A stretch of 64,000 bases of DNA from Acholoe squamosa (taxonomy: Eukaryota > Annelida > Polychaeta > Phyllodocida > Polynoidae), in assembly GCA_949317995.1 (NCBI GenBank), contig OX439046.1:38166002-38230001 (forward strand), written 5' to 3'. The notes under the pieces are model-generated. The model was given only the letters and a program-made list of their open reading frames with translations, did not search any database and was not told where the DNA came from. Every line of letters begins with the position of its first letter. Within the stretch, counting starts at the first letter, position 1. Positions 1 through 10,061 of this stretch are shown one piece after another. The translations under genes and the position numbers were made by a program.

Positions 1-339
1 TCTTAAGCTAGTATTAGCTTACACTTGAGTTATATTAGTATTATACATGCATGAATTTATTTCTATATGTTCATGTACGAGTGTTATGATTATGGGTGTG
101 CTACATTAATAAATGTTTCGAGAGATGTCGTGTTATAAAAAAATGTTGCCTGATGTTTTATTGGTATAGGTTATAGTTTATTGTGTAAAATATTTATATT
201 GTATGATAATATTTCTTTACAAAACGTTATATTTCTATAGGATAGAGGTTTTCTGATACATAGCTTTGTGTAAAGAGTGAATAGTGCTGCCACCTGTTGA
301 TTCAGTATTGTATTATATGATCATTAATTCTTAATGAAG
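1..339. other. AT-rich flank of the gypsy element, no gene seen
   Basis: The stretch is AT-rich and has no credible open frame or recognised motif. Its last bases, GAAG at 336-339, are repeated just after the 3' LTR (13214-13217) and are read as the target-site duplication. Confidence 0.6.
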
Positions 340-704
340 TGTAGGGGCCGGTATCGTCGTATATATATTAGTGCCGTTCATCCGAGAGACGTGTTCGTGT
401 GGTGCCTGTTCCTTCTATGCCAGCTAGGTGTCGCTTTGTGATACCCCGTTGGTACAAGAGGGGGCGGCACCATGCCTCGCGTCCAGCTCCTACTAAGGAG
501 CCGGACGAGCGGCAGAAGGTGACTGGATCTAGTCCAGTCCAGACGCGCAGTTTAACCTGTAGACTAGAGTGGAATAAAGTCCTACCCGAGAGGTAGGGGT
601 TTCTGGGGCTTTGCCCAACCCGAACTGCTCGTGTTGTGTTGGTATTTCTAGTGGTAAGCGAGCCAAAGAGCCACCCAACATATAAGTCAATACGAACCAT
701 TACA
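340..704 (+). repeat. 5' LTR
   Basis: This 365-bp repeat has TG...CA ends and a near-identical partner at 12849-13213. The three differences seen are near 368 (A versus G), near 395 (C versus T) and near 525 (G versus A). It should carry the element's promoter. Confidence 0.95.
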
Positions 705-705
705 C

Positions 706-720
706 TGGTGCCGTGACCAG
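706..720 (+). promoter_or_regulatory. Primer binding site, tRNA-primed
   Basis: The sequence starting TGGTGCCGTGACC lies one base after the 5' LTR. A TGG start complementary to a tRNA CCA end is the hallmark of a minus-strand primer site. The tRNA species was not identified. Confidence 0.75.
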
Positions 721-867
721 TTGGTTCGGGGGTGGTGCGCGGCCACATTGGCCGAAAGCCTCGGGAAACCCAAAGCGGATCCCCCCAGCCCTGGGCTAGA
801 GGGATTCGAAGAGGATGACTTCACATCCCAGCATCTGTTGTTAGACTGGAAACCCAGTCAACAACAA

Positions 868-3807
868 ATGTATAATCCAGCGGGTGTCCGAACTGTTTTC
901 TCGACACCCGGTCTGATGGACGGTGCCACGGGTGATGGTATCGTAAACTTGTATCCGGGTACACCTCAAATGGGAGTACCGGATACGGGATTGTTCAAGG
1001 GAATAATAAAACCCCCAACATTAGACCTGAGTGATTGGTCCCAAGCTATAACTAGCAGACGCCAGCTGTGTCCTATTGTACCAGCAGGCTCGGCTAGTAA
1101 CTTGGGTATGCCAGTAGCACCAAGCCCTGGAAAGCGTACTGCAACCCCCCCAGAAGCAGTACCAGATGGTGCAAACGAGGTAGCCCCATTAATGACATCG
1201 TCGGACCATGACAGCGACGATGGGAAAGCCAGAAGGGACGAAATAGTCCCAGAAGTGAATGCGAAGATTAAGCCTAGGGGAACTGAACCGAAAAGCTCGG
1301 AAAGGCATCACCTAGGCCGATCGCTAGACGAAGGCTTGTCTGACTCCATGTTTAACCCTGGAGGCAGTCGCAGGTCTATATACGGACGTCGGATGGGCCC
1401 CGGGTATAAAACTACCCCGGCCTATTTGAAAGCCAAAGAACAGGTAGAGTTACAGGCTAAGCGGCAACATGAACAATTCATGGCGGCCCAATTAAAAATA
1501 GAAGAGGAAACTAAGTCTCGGATCGGAAAATTACGTTCCGATGAGCAGGAGGCGATTCTAAAAGAATCTGACCTAAAATATCGTCTAACTTCGGTAACCC
1601 ATCATTTGGAAAGGAAGGAGAGAGACGAACGCGAGAAAGAGAAAAGATTGGCCGAGTTAGAACTCGAAGAAGCCAATAGACTTAGAGCAATCGAAAAGGC
1701 TAAAGCCGAAGAGGTTGCTAAGGCCCGGGATGTAAACAGATTACAATCCGAGTTGCATGCTATGGAGGAGAAGCTAAAGAAACTTCAACTCCGAAAGGCA
1801 GAGACAGAGGCCAAAATGGTCTCGGAACAAGCCGAGATAAGGAAGGAGACCAATGAGTACCAAAGGTCTCAGAAAGAAAAAGGTGAAAAGTACCGCTTAC
1901 TAAAGGATACTTTTAAGCGAGAGGCTTTAGCCGCTCAGGAAGAACGTAACCGAGCTGTGGCGGAAAATGAAAAGATTCGATCCGAAATCTTAGCAGAAAA
2001 CGCACAGCTGAGGGAGGAACAGCGAAACCTGACCACAGATTTAGCTACCCTCACAATAAATAAGTCTGCTATGAAGAGTTATTTACAGGAGCAGGAGCAA
2101 GCGAATGCCCCTCTGGCGAGTAAGGACACAAACCCGAACTCGACTTTCGTTAAACAGGGTGACCCAGTCTCCTGTTCTACGCCGAAGCATCCACCGTATA
2201 ATCCTTTTATCAATGATAATGCGACGCGGAATGTAGATCAAGGGGGAGTTTATATCAGAACCCAAGATAAACATGGCCGAACTAGTAGAGTCCGGATAAG
2301 TGAAGTCCCCATAGTCCACAATTTGGACCCGGATTATGTACCACGGGAAGCCTCTGACAGTAGCGCAGAGACTAACGGATTCCACATACATGTGGATCCG
2401 AGTGACAGTGTGGGGTTGGGAGCTGGTAATGACAGCAACCAACTCAATCCATCAAACGATGGCAGCCATCCGGCGGGTAACCAACCTTCCAGCGGCGGTT
2501 ATCAAAGCACACAAGGATGGGGCGGTGCCTCGGGTACCACGGGCTACAGTGGTACCTCGGGTCCCGGCCCTAACCAGGGTGGCGCGGGTCATACGAACCA
2601 CAGTGGGGCACAGTGGACGTACACACAGCCACCACCACCACCTCCACCGGGCAATACGAGCTTCGGTGGTATAGGGGGCAACCGAACCTTGAATGAAACA
2701 AAGGCGGTTGAATGGAGCAAACAGCAATGCACTAGATTGGTGTATGCTCATAATTCTGCCCGAAGGGTAGCCGTTATTCCAAAAGAATATGACGGTACTC
2801 GACCATGGAAAGAGTGGTTTGAAGACTTCATTGATGTAATGAATTGTAATGGGTGGACCCCATACGAGGCCAAGCCACATCTGGTAAGATGTTTGAAAGG
2901 CGGCCCGGGTCGCATGGCTGTAGAGCAATGGCGGACCTGGTATGGTCTCGTTGGAAGTTTTGAGCAGTTGGTAGAATCTGCTAGTGGACTGTTATGTAAC
3001 ATGGTCAAGGAGGACCCGATGGTCCGTTTCAAGAAACGTACACAGAAGCCTAATGAAGCTTTCCGAGCATACGGTATGGAGCTCCATGCCCTGCTAAGTA
3101 AGGCTAGACCCGGTACTGAAAACCAGGACTGGTATATGGACGATTTGATTACACAATTCGTCAAGGGTCTGAGAGACCGAGATGAGCAGATTGCTGCCAG
3201 GGATGCCTGGAAAGAAGGCGTAACGCTTCACGACATATTTAATGGTATAGATATGGCCGTGAAGAAGCGAACGATGTTAGCTGGAGACATACCGAATGCC
3301 AGCAGCTCGGCTCCCCTGGTGTCAGTAGTCCAGCAGTCTGAGGCACAAGTTCCCTCAGACGATTTCGAATTGATTGAAATCGAACAGGAGGACGGAACCT
3401 TCTGTTCGGTTCAATTAAGGAAGAATACTACAGGTAGGAAGTATATTCCAAGGAAAGCGCTCAATAAGCCAAGGGACTCTAGACCACCACCCGAGGTCAA
3501 GAGTGACCCGAAGGCCAGTGAGAAGGCATCCAAACCTTTCGTAAGCGCCGATAAAGTGAAGGGTCAGTCCCCAGACATGACCAAACTTATGGAGGACATG
3601 TGTAAGAAAATTACAGATGCCATCCAAGGCAGTCGGCAAAGACCCCGAGTGGATCGCCGAACTGTAAAGTGTTTCAGGTGCCAGCGCATGGGACACTATT
3701 CATCTGAGTGTACCGCTGCTAAACCGGTAATGGCTGCCTTCTATGAAGCCGAAGACAATAGCGAAGGAAGGGAGAACACTACGGATTCCACTGACGTGGA
3801 AAACTAG
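868..3807 (+). CDS. gag: Gag-like polyprotein of the gypsy element
   Basis: This is the structural protein that would package the element's RNA in virus-like particles. The open frame reaches back to the PBS, but the first ATG is at 868, giving about 979 residues. Residues about 190-410 form a long charged coiled coil rich in Glu, Lys, Arg and Gln. A Gly/Ser/Pro-rich linker with a proline run follows. Residues about 634-810 look like a retrotransposon Gag capsid region. A CCHC zinc knuckle (C-x2-C-x4-H-x4-C, starting CFRCQRMGHY) lies near residue 934. Gags of this superfamily are usually 300-500 residues, so the coiled-coil N-terminal half is unusual. The TAG stop at 3805-3807 borders the pol frame, which is in -1. 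Confidence 0.85.
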   Translation: MYNPAGVRTVFSTPGLMDGATGDGIVNLYPGTPQMGVPDTGLFKGIIKPPTLDLSDWSQAITSRRQLCPIVPAGSASNLGMPVAPSPGKRTATPPEAVPDGANEVAPLMTSSDHDSDDGKARRDEIVPEVNAKIKPRGTEPKSSERHHLGRSLDEGLSDSMFNPGGSRRSIYGRRMGPGYKTTPAYLKAKEQVELQAKRQHEQFMAAQLKIEEETKSRIGKLRSDEQEAILKESDLKYRLTSVTHHLERKERDEREKEKRLAELELEEANRLRAIEKAKAEEVAKARDVNRLQSELHAMEEKLKKLQLRKAETEAKMVSEQAEIRKETNEYQRSQKEKGEKYRLLKDTFKREALAAQEERNRAVAENEKIRSEILAENAQLREEQRNLTTDLATLTINKSAMKSYLQEQEQANAPLASKDTNPNSTFVKQGDPVSCSTPKHPPYNPFINDNATRNVDQGGVYIRTQDKHGRTSRVRISEVPIVHNLDPDYVPREASDSSAETNGFHIHVDPSDSVGLGAGNDSNQLNPSNDGSHPAGNQPSSGGYQSTQGWGGASGTTGYSGTSGPGPNQGGAGHTNHSGAQWTYTQPPPPPPPGNTSFGGIGGNRTLNETKAVEWSKQQCTRLVYAHNSARRVAVIPKEYDGTRPWKEWFEDFIDVMNCNGWTPYEAKPHLVRCLKGGPGRMAVEQWRTWYGLVGSFEQLVESASGLLCNMVKEDPMVRFKKRTQKPNEAFRAYGMELHALLSKARPGTENQDWYMDDLITQFVKGLRDRDEQIAARDAWKEGVTLHDIFNGIDMAVKKRTMLAGDIPNASSSAPLVSVVQQSEAQVPSDDFELIEIEQEDGTFCSVQLRKNTTGRKYIPRKALNKPRDSRPPPEVKSDPKASEKASKPFVSADKVKGQSPDMTKLMEDMCKKITDAIQGSRQRPRVDRRTVKCFRCQRMGHYSSECTAAKPVMAAFYEAEDNSEGRENTTDSTDVEN

Positions 3808-5111
3808 TGGGGGTTGTATCAACGGCATCTGATACGACCCCAAGGAAGAACGAATGCCAAAATGCTACCGGGGGTGACCCGGTGGAAGATTTCGAATCAA
3901 TTACACCTGGAGGCCGGGTGGCCGGGGGTGCGCACCCCTGCACCTTGGCCGGGGCCGGGGACCCTAGTGTCTGTATGTATGGGAGTGAACATATGGAGGC
4001 GAGTGGCCGCACTAGGGGAGAGGAAGGATGGATCAAAGAGTTGATCCGAGTGTGTGGGACGCGCCTTCCCCCAAGTCATCCGTGTCTGGAATTCCTGAGA
4101 GGACTCGGATTGAATCTTGGTGATTCGGGAGACTTTCGCCAGTTTACCAGTAACCCCTCACCCTTAGGGGGGAGACGGTGGTATGTACCCATATCTGTGG
4201 AAGGCCGGGTAGGAGAATTCTTGGTGGATACCGGAGCTAGCCACTCCTGTGTGTCCAAAAGGTTTTTCGACTCGGTGGCCAGCAGCCATGAGAACCTCAA
4301 AACGGGGGTAAATGCTTGCACGGCCGACGGAAGCAGCATGCGTACATTTGGTAGGACGTTTATGCCTATCCGTATAGGAGGCAAAGAATTTGTTCTTTCG
4401 CCGACTATAGCAGAGGTTAGTGATGACGGAATCCTCGGACTGGATTTTGCAAGCTTATACGGGGCCGTCTTGGACCCGAGGGACGGTATAATGAGTATAC
4501 GGAACCCGTATGGCTTGCATGTCCAATGCGTATTGAGACAGGTGTCTTCGGTCGCATCAGTGATACATACGGTGAAGATCCCACCGGGTACCACTTGCGA
4601 TGTCCTTTGTGGCGGGTCCATGGCTCAAAGGAATGAAACTGGAGTCTATGAACCCGATACAGTGTACTTGTCGAGCGTCGGGTTAGACTCAGTGGATACA
4701 TTAGTGGCTAATGCAGCTTGGACTGTATTACCCATGACTAACCGAAGTGGTTCAGTGGTCTATTTGAGGCGAGGCGACTGTATTGGGAGGATGAGCTCGG
4801 TAGAACATGTCGCCGAGGCCAAATTCAATAAACCACTGAACCCTGTTAGTAAGCATCCTTTGGATGAAGAATTTCAAAAGCTCATTGATCAGTCTGATTT
4901 AGAGAATACGGAGGATAAGGATTGCCTGGCGAAACTCCTACAAAAGTACGAGAGTGCTTTTGGTAGGGAGGGAGGACCGGTGGGTAGATCCGATAAGGTG
5001 TTGCACACCATAGATGTGGGCAACGAGAAACCTTTTAAAATTCCGTATCGTAGACTTCCTCTAAAGAAGAAGTTAATTTGCGAAAGGAAATACAAAAACA
5101 GTTGGACCTAG
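3807..5111 (+). CDS. pol: Pol part 1: aspartic protease and start of reverse transcriptase
   Basis: This frame lies -1 relative to gag and opens just after an in-frame TGA at 3792-3794. Gag and Pol therefore overlap by only about ten bases, which include GGAAAAC next to the gag stop. A Gag-Pol fusion by -1 slippage is likely, although the heptamer is not canonical. The retropepsin active site FLVDTGASHS is near 4220, followed by the GLDF flap-side segment. The C-terminal part runs into the conserved pre-RT sequence (PYRRLPL), and then the frame is lost at about 5070-5090. The rest of Pol continues in another frame from 5078. In related elements PR and RT are one continuous frame, so this break is probably a small indel. 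Confidence 0.85.
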   Translation: MGVVSTASDTTPRKNECQNATGGDPVEDFESITPGGRVAGGAHPCTLAGAGDPSVCMYGSEHMEASGRTRGEEGWIKELIRVCGTRLPPSHPCLEFLRGLGLNLGDSGDFRQFTSNPSPLGGRRWYVPISVEGRVGEFLVDTGASHSCVSKRFFDSVASSHENLKTGVNACTADGSSMRTFGRTFMPIRIGGKEFVLSPTIAEVSDDGILGLDFASLYGAVLDPRDGIMSIRNPYGLHVQCVLRQVSSVASVIHTVKIPPGTTCDVLCGGSMAQRNETGVYEPDTVYLSSVGLDSVDTLVANAAWTVLPMTNRSGSVVYLRRGDCIGRMSSVEHVAEAKFNKPLNPVSKHPLDEEFQKLIDQSDLENTEDKDCLAKLLQKYESAFGREGGPVGRSDKVLHTIDVGNEKPFKIPYRRLPLKKKLICERKYKNSWT

Positions 5112-8041
5112 GGGTAATCGTGCCTAGCTCGAGTCCCTGGTCCAGCCCTGTTTGTATGACCACTAAGAAAGACGGTACAATCCGCTTTTGTGTCGACTAC
5201 CGGAAACTGAATGGTATAACAAAGAAGAACTCGTATCCTTTACCAAGGATAGACGAGACTTTAGATAGCTTGGGCGGAAACCAATGGTTCTGTACCTTGG
5301 ATTTACAGTCCGGGTATTGGCAAATACCGATGCACCCCGATGACAAGGAGAAGACAGCATTCTCCAGTCATATGGGGCTATTCGAGTATAATGTCTTACC
5401 CTTCGGATTGTGTAACACCCCCGCTACATTCGAGGCTATGATGGAATCCTTACTGAGTGATCTTTTGTGGAAGAAATGCTTGGTTTACTTGGACGATGTA
5501 GTCGTATTCGGCAAGTCGTTCAAGCAATGCCTGGCGAATCTGCAATTAGTCCTCGACCGGATACTATCAAACGGTCTTAAACTTAAACCCAAGAAGTGTA
5601 ATTTGTTTAAGAAAACCATTACATACTTGGGAAGGATCATTACTCCTAACGGGGTGAGTGCAGATCCGGAAAAGTTGGAAGCTGTAGAAAATTGGGAAAG
5701 ACCTACGAGTGCTAAGGAGGTGAGATCATTTCTAGGATTCTGTTCCTATTATCGTGATTTCATACCAAATTACTCTCGTGTGAGCTTCCCCATGCAGTGT
5801 TTAGCTCACTGGACTCCGGGTAGGGCACGGGACCCATTCCCATGGACCAGCGAGCAGGAAGAATCTTTTAATAAAATAAAAGATTTGTTTAGGAATACAC
5901 CCGTGTTGAAATATCCCACTCCCGAGGGACATTTCATCTTAGACACCGATGCGAGCAATGATGCAATTGGGGCAGCTCTCTCTCAGGTCCAAGAGGGAGT
6001 CGAAGTGCCAATAGCATTTGCTAGCAACACGTTAAGCAAGACACAGCGAAATTATTGTACCACCAAGCGAGAACTCCTCGCTGTGGTGGTGTATACGAAG
6101 AAGTTCAAGCATTTCCTTTGGGGAAGTGACTTTACTTTAAGAACCGACCATTCGTCTCTTAGGTGGCTCCTTAACTTTAAGGACGCCGAGGGGATGATAG
6201 GACGATGGTTAGCTCACCTATCCGAATTCGGATTAGAGCATAAGCAAATAGAGCACCGACCCGGTACTAAACATATCAATGCGGATGCCTTGTCGAGGCA
6301 ACCCATCCGAAGGTGCCAAAATGCCACTTGTGATGACTGCGGGGCCCACAATGCTGTGGTAGCCGGGTTGGTATTTAATTATACCACCCCCCGTATCCCC
6401 TGGGAGGAGGCTGTGTGTAGCTATCTTGATTGGTCCCCAGAGACCATCAAGAAGTTCCAACAGTCGGATCCCACCACTGCGCGCATAATGGAATACCTAC
6501 GGTCAGGTATTAAACCGGCAAGGCCGCTAGTATCCCTAGAAGATAGGGAGGCAAGGCGGTTACTAGCCCAATGGACCGAGCTAGAGATCCGAGACGGCAT
6601 ACTGTGCAGGTGGAAGACAACTCCCACCAATGGTAGGCTGTTGCAAATAGTGATACCCACGCCGATGAGGAGGGATATCATGTATTATTGCCATGGCCAT
6701 CAAACAAGTGGCCATTTCGGTAAGAAAAGGTCAATAGAGCGCCTACAAAGGCGTTACTACTGGCCCGGTATGAGAGGCGACCTGCTTCGGTGGATCGCCA
6801 CTTGCCCGGATTGCTGTAAAAACAAGCCGGGACCCGGCCTGGGTAAGCAACCCCTATCCCAGGAATTGTTTGGTATCAGATTCGCTCGAGTGGCGATAGA
6901 TATCATCAGCGGAATTAAAACGACGCCCCGAGATAATACTTGTATGATGGTCGTAACCGACTATTATACCAAGTACACTCGGGTGTTCCCCCTTCCTAAC
7001 CACAAAGCCGCCACGTGTGCGGAGGCATTTGTGAAAGGCTGGGTGCTACATTTGGGTGTTCCCCTTATGATGCACAGCGACCAAGGAAGGGAGTTCGAGT
7101 CGGAGCTATGGCAGGAAATGTGCCATTACCTAGCCATTTGCAAGACCCGAACAAACCCATACCGACCACAGTCGGATGGGCAGGTAGAGCGTTTCAACAG
7201 AACCCTCATACAAGTGCTAAAGCCCCTGGTCAATACCCACCAGGACGACTGGGATGAACAGTGTGAGTTTGTGGTACATGCCTACAACAACACTGTCCAT
7301 TCATCCACTAATTGCACCCCCAACATGCTAGTGTTCGGCGAGGACATCATAATGCCCGCCGACTTAGTGTATGGAGTGGTTGGTATAGACCCGGAGGCGC
7401 CCTGCACTGTGTTGTTTGTGGAGTCATTAAGGGACAGGTTCAAACAGGCATACGAGGCCGTTCGTAAAGAACTGCTGAAGAGTGCGAAGTGGCAGAAGGT
7501 GGGTTATGACACCAATGCTAAACGAATTCGTTTTAATGTAGGGGACAAAGTCCTAAGGTATTATGAGCCGCTAGAGAAGCTGAAGCTCGTAACGCCTTGG
7601 GAAGGTCCGTTTAAAATAATTCGTGTCATCTCCGAGTCCACGGTGATGATGGAGGACTGCCTAACTGGTAGGAAATGGAAGACAAATGTCGGAAAACTTC
7701 GGCCCTGGAAGGGACGCGAAGAGGCGGAGAGGGAGTTCGGCTACAAACCACCTGTATCTGTCCCTAGTGGACCGAGCGTGGTAGTACCAACGAAACGCCC
7801 TAGAGGCCGGCCGAGAAAGATGCCGGGAGACGAGGGTATGGTGAAAAAGAAGATGAAGGCCAGGAAACGACCTAATCGTAAGAAAAGGAAAAATGTCTCG
7901 CTGAGTGAAGGCATTACGTATGGGAAGGTGCCCGCAGTGGCTAAGCGGAATCCGGAAAAGGCCGTACGTAAAGCCGGGAAAAATAGAAGGCTAACCGAAG
8001 GCGTTAGACGCAGTCCCCGGTTGAGGTCTGCCGTAACCTAA
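5078..8041 (+). CDS. pol: Pol part 2: reverse transcriptase, RNase H, integrase
   Basis: This frame carries RT, RNase H and integrase. RT shows the FCVDYRKLN segment, LDLQSGYWQI and the catalytic YLDDVVVFG. RNase H shows the acidic DTDAS motif, KRELLAV and TDHSSLRWL. Integrase has an HHCC zinc domain (H-x4-H ... CPDCC), then the DDE core: VAIDII, HSDQGREF and SDGQVERFNR. The C-terminal tail is Lys/Arg-rich and contains an AT-hook-like RGRPRK, which could tether the integrase to chromatin. The first ATG (5078) is not a natural start, because the conserved RT N-terminus continues upstream in the previous frame. All catalytic residues checked are present, so apart from the frameshift the enzyme looks intact. 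Confidence 0.93.
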   Translation: MRKEIQKQLDLGVIVPSSSPWSSPVCMTTKKDGTIRFCVDYRKLNGITKKNSYPLPRIDETLDSLGGNQWFCTLDLQSGYWQIPMHPDDKEKTAFSSHMGLFEYNVLPFGLCNTPATFEAMMESLLSDLLWKKCLVYLDDVVVFGKSFKQCLANLQLVLDRILSNGLKLKPKKCNLFKKTITYLGRIITPNGVSADPEKLEAVENWERPTSAKEVRSFLGFCSYYRDFIPNYSRVSFPMQCLAHWTPGRARDPFPWTSEQEESFNKIKDLFRNTPVLKYPTPEGHFILDTDASNDAIGAALSQVQEGVEVPIAFASNTLSKTQRNYCTTKRELLAVVVYTKKFKHFLWGSDFTLRTDHSSLRWLLNFKDAEGMIGRWLAHLSEFGLEHKQIEHRPGTKHINADALSRQPIRRCQNATCDDCGAHNAVVAGLVFNYTTPRIPWEEAVCSYLDWSPETIKKFQQSDPTTARIMEYLRSGIKPARPLVSLEDREARRLLAQWTELEIRDGILCRWKTTPTNGRLLQIVIPTPMRRDIMYYCHGHQTSGHFGKKRSIERLQRRYYWPGMRGDLLRWIATCPDCCKNKPGPGLGKQPLSQELFGIRFARVAIDIISGIKTTPRDNTCMMVVTDYYTKYTRVFPLPNHKAATCAEAFVKGWVLHLGVPLMMHSDQGREFESELWQEMCHYLAICKTRTNPYRPQSDGQVERFNRTLIQVLKPLVNTHQDDWDEQCEFVVHAYNNTVHSSTNCTPNMLVFGEDIIMPADLVYGVVGIDPEAPCTVLFVESLRDRFKQAYEAVRKELLKSAKWQKVGYDTNAKRIRFNVGDKVLRYYEPLEKLKLVTPWEGPFKIIRVISESTVMMEDCLTGRKWKTNVGKLRPWKGREEAEREFGYKPPVSVPSGPSVVVPTKRPRGRPRKMPGDEGMVKKKMKARKRPNRKKRKNVSLSEGITYGKVPAVAKRNPEKAVRKAGKNRRLTEGVRRSPRLRSAVT

Positions 8042-8552
8042 CTCAGTACACAATGAGCTGCTGCGTGTTGTCCGCCATAGGCGGGTAACATACGTTCCAC
8101 AGCTGGAGATGCCGAACGTGCCCTCCCCGGGTAGCTGTATCCCGTGAGCGGCGGTCGGATTAACCGGTACATTCGCTTTGAAGCGTTGTATACACCGCCA
8201 AACTCCAGCAGATAGCACTCGGGTGGTAGGCCGCGTCTCGCATGTCGAGTCGAATGTTAGTTCGGATCTAGTTCCCTAGATGGCGCCGCGGGTGCGGCGG
8301 GAAAGCTCGGAACTAGGTCACCGGATAGCCACGGCGGGATCTCGCGAGGCGAGATGCGTGACGTCATACTGGTCATAACTAGAGCGGGCTCGTGGTGGTT
8401 AGACGCCACCCGTTTTTGCTCTAGTTAGTGTTGGCAGTTTTACAGGCCCCTAGCTGTCGGTTAGCTTGCCTAACGCCTACCTTTTGTTGGACGAATCCTT
8501 CGGGAGGAGTCCAACACAGACGCCAAATCATTTGGAAGTCGTCTTCAGTGCC
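8042..8552. other. Spacer between pol and the third ORF
   Basis: No convincing coding region is seen here. The spacer is GC-richer than the host flank and ends in a good start context (GTGCCATGGC) for the third ORF. It may hold a promoter or splice acceptor for that ORF. No specific site was recognised. Confidence 0.5.
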
Positions 8553-10061
8553 ATGGCACAGGGGACGATCGACGCCGCGCATCAGACTGCCAACGTTCTG
8601 TTGGAACTAGGCGAGGACCCGAAGGTCCCGTCTCGGGTCGAGGAATCTATGGATTCTTCGACAGAGGAGGCCGCCCGGACGCTCTCGGCTATGGCCGAGG
8701 CCACCGACCGGGAGAGGATGCCACCTCCACCACCACCACGCCCGGAGCGCTCGTCTGCAGCAGCCGCTTCGGGTAGCAAAGTGGATGTCCTGGACATTCC
8801 AATGTATCCTCCGGGATTCAAGACTCGGATCGAACGTATGGCACACGTCGATCGCGAGGCCGGTGTTGTCTACACTTCCTGGGGGACCTACATCCCCATG
8901 CACGCCTCCATGTTCGGATGCGGACCAATGGCGGTGGAGCAGGGCGTGCCCGAGCCCATACCAGATGATTTCAAGACTCTGGTAATGGACTCGTGCAGTG
9001 ACGAGTTGGCTGACAATATGCCAGTCTCTTGGCTTCGCAACTACCTGAAGTTAGCGGAGAAGATGGCGGTCAACGAGAGTCTGGCCCGAGCTGTGTTGAT
9101 CTCCGAGGGCATCACCCGAAAGGCCTCGGAGTTAAGAGAGTCTGAATCCGACATGGATACAGACTCCACAGTCACCTTGTCGTCGGTGGAAACCGACCGG
9201 GTCAAGCGATTGACCCGTAAACCTGCGCCTAAGGGTCCTCTCACCGAGAGCGATCTGGAGGCTGAGGATGTCCGCATCGCCGTCGAGAGGTCCACAACCG
9301 AGACCGACCCAGCTGCCAACATCCCGGAGGCACCTGGCGAGAACTCGGAAGAGGACATCTCTCGCCAGCAGGCTGCTGTGGAGGCAAAGCGAGCCGAGCT
9401 TGCCAAGCAGCAGAAGGAGCTCACCGCAGCTCGCTGGGCCCATCGTAAACAGCAGGCCCAACAAAAAGCCAAGGTCTTTTCCGACTCTGACTCCCCGGTC
9501 AGCGGAAGGAGGAGCCCTCGTACAGAGGACAGGAATCCACGGGAGTCGGATTCCAGTCCTGAGATGCCGGCGCAGCCAACCAAGGTTCAGCGCCGGAAGA
9601 AGAAGAACGGAGCGAAAGCGTCTCCGGCAGAGCCCACGCCCCCCACCAAGCCGAGGGGTAAGGGTCAGCCGAAGGCGCCCGCCTCCACCACCACACCCTC
9701 AACCACCACAGTAGCCACCTCGGCTGTAGCTTCCACTGCCAGCACCAGCGGAAAAGGCGCCAAATCCTCTGCCAAGGCTTCGGCTGGTACCACTACCACC
9801 AGCCGAGCGAGCCGTAGGGGAGCTGGTATCTACACGGACAGTGAGGATAGCGACAGCGATCCAGAACTGCCCGAGTCGGCCAAATCTGATTTGGAGTCCG
9901 TGACAACGTGGGAAGAGATGACCACGGATGTCCCGAAGGACGACAATCAGAAATGGATGTGGAAGAATGCAGCCGAAGGGTTCAAAGAACGGACTCCTCG
10001 CTGCTTCGCGGACTGTGCCTACGACACGGTCCACTACATGTGTCCCGGCGCCGTCAATTAG
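8553..10061 (+). CDS. Third ORF of the gypsy element, N-terminal part, unknown function
   Basis: This frame occupies the env position, but no signal peptide or membrane segment is visible. The start is the ATG at 8553. The first 200 residues contain a folded-looking region rich in Met, Ala and Glu. Low-complexity Ser/Thr/Pro/Lys-rich sequence with acidic patches (such as SDSD and DSEDSDSD) follows. It ends at a TAG (10059-10061), but the same frame continues without another stop into the next feature, so the two are probably one protein of about 1,170 residues split by an amber codon. The function is not recognised. The charged, disordered composition suggests a nuclear or nucleic-acid-associated accessory protein rather than an envelope. 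Confidence 0.65.
   Translation: MAQGTIDAAHQTANVLLELGEDPKVPSRVEESMDSSTEEAARTLSAMAEATDRERMPPPPPPRPERSSAAAASGSKVDVLDIPMYPPGFKTRIERMAHVDREAGVVYTSWGTYIPMHASMFGCGPMAVEQGVPEPIPDDFKTLVMDSCSDELADNMPVSWLRNYLKLAEKMAVNESLARAVLISEGITRKASELRESESDMDTDSTVTLSSVETDRVKRLTRKPAPKGPLTESDLEAEDVRIAVERSTTETDPAANIPEAPGENSEEDISRQQAAVEAKRAELAKQQKELTAARWAHRKQQAQQKAKVFSDSDSPVSGRRSPRTEDRNPRESDSSPEMPAQPTKVQRRKKKNGAKASPAEPTPPTKPRGKGQPKAPASTTTPSTTTVATSAVASTASTSGKGAKSSAKASAGTTTTSRASRRGAGIYTDSEDSDSDPELPESAKSDLESVTTWEEMTTDVPKDDNQKWMWKNAAEGFKERTPRCFADCAYDTVHYMCPGAVN

Noticed and set aside
399-596. Open frame in the 5' LTR, and its copy in the 3' LTR (12908-13105)
   Set aside because: It lies inside the LTR and has no domain; both copies exist only because the LTR is duplicated.
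2083-3164. Minus-strand open frames opposite gag
   Set aside because: They are shadows of the gag frame in GC-balanced sequence, with no domain.
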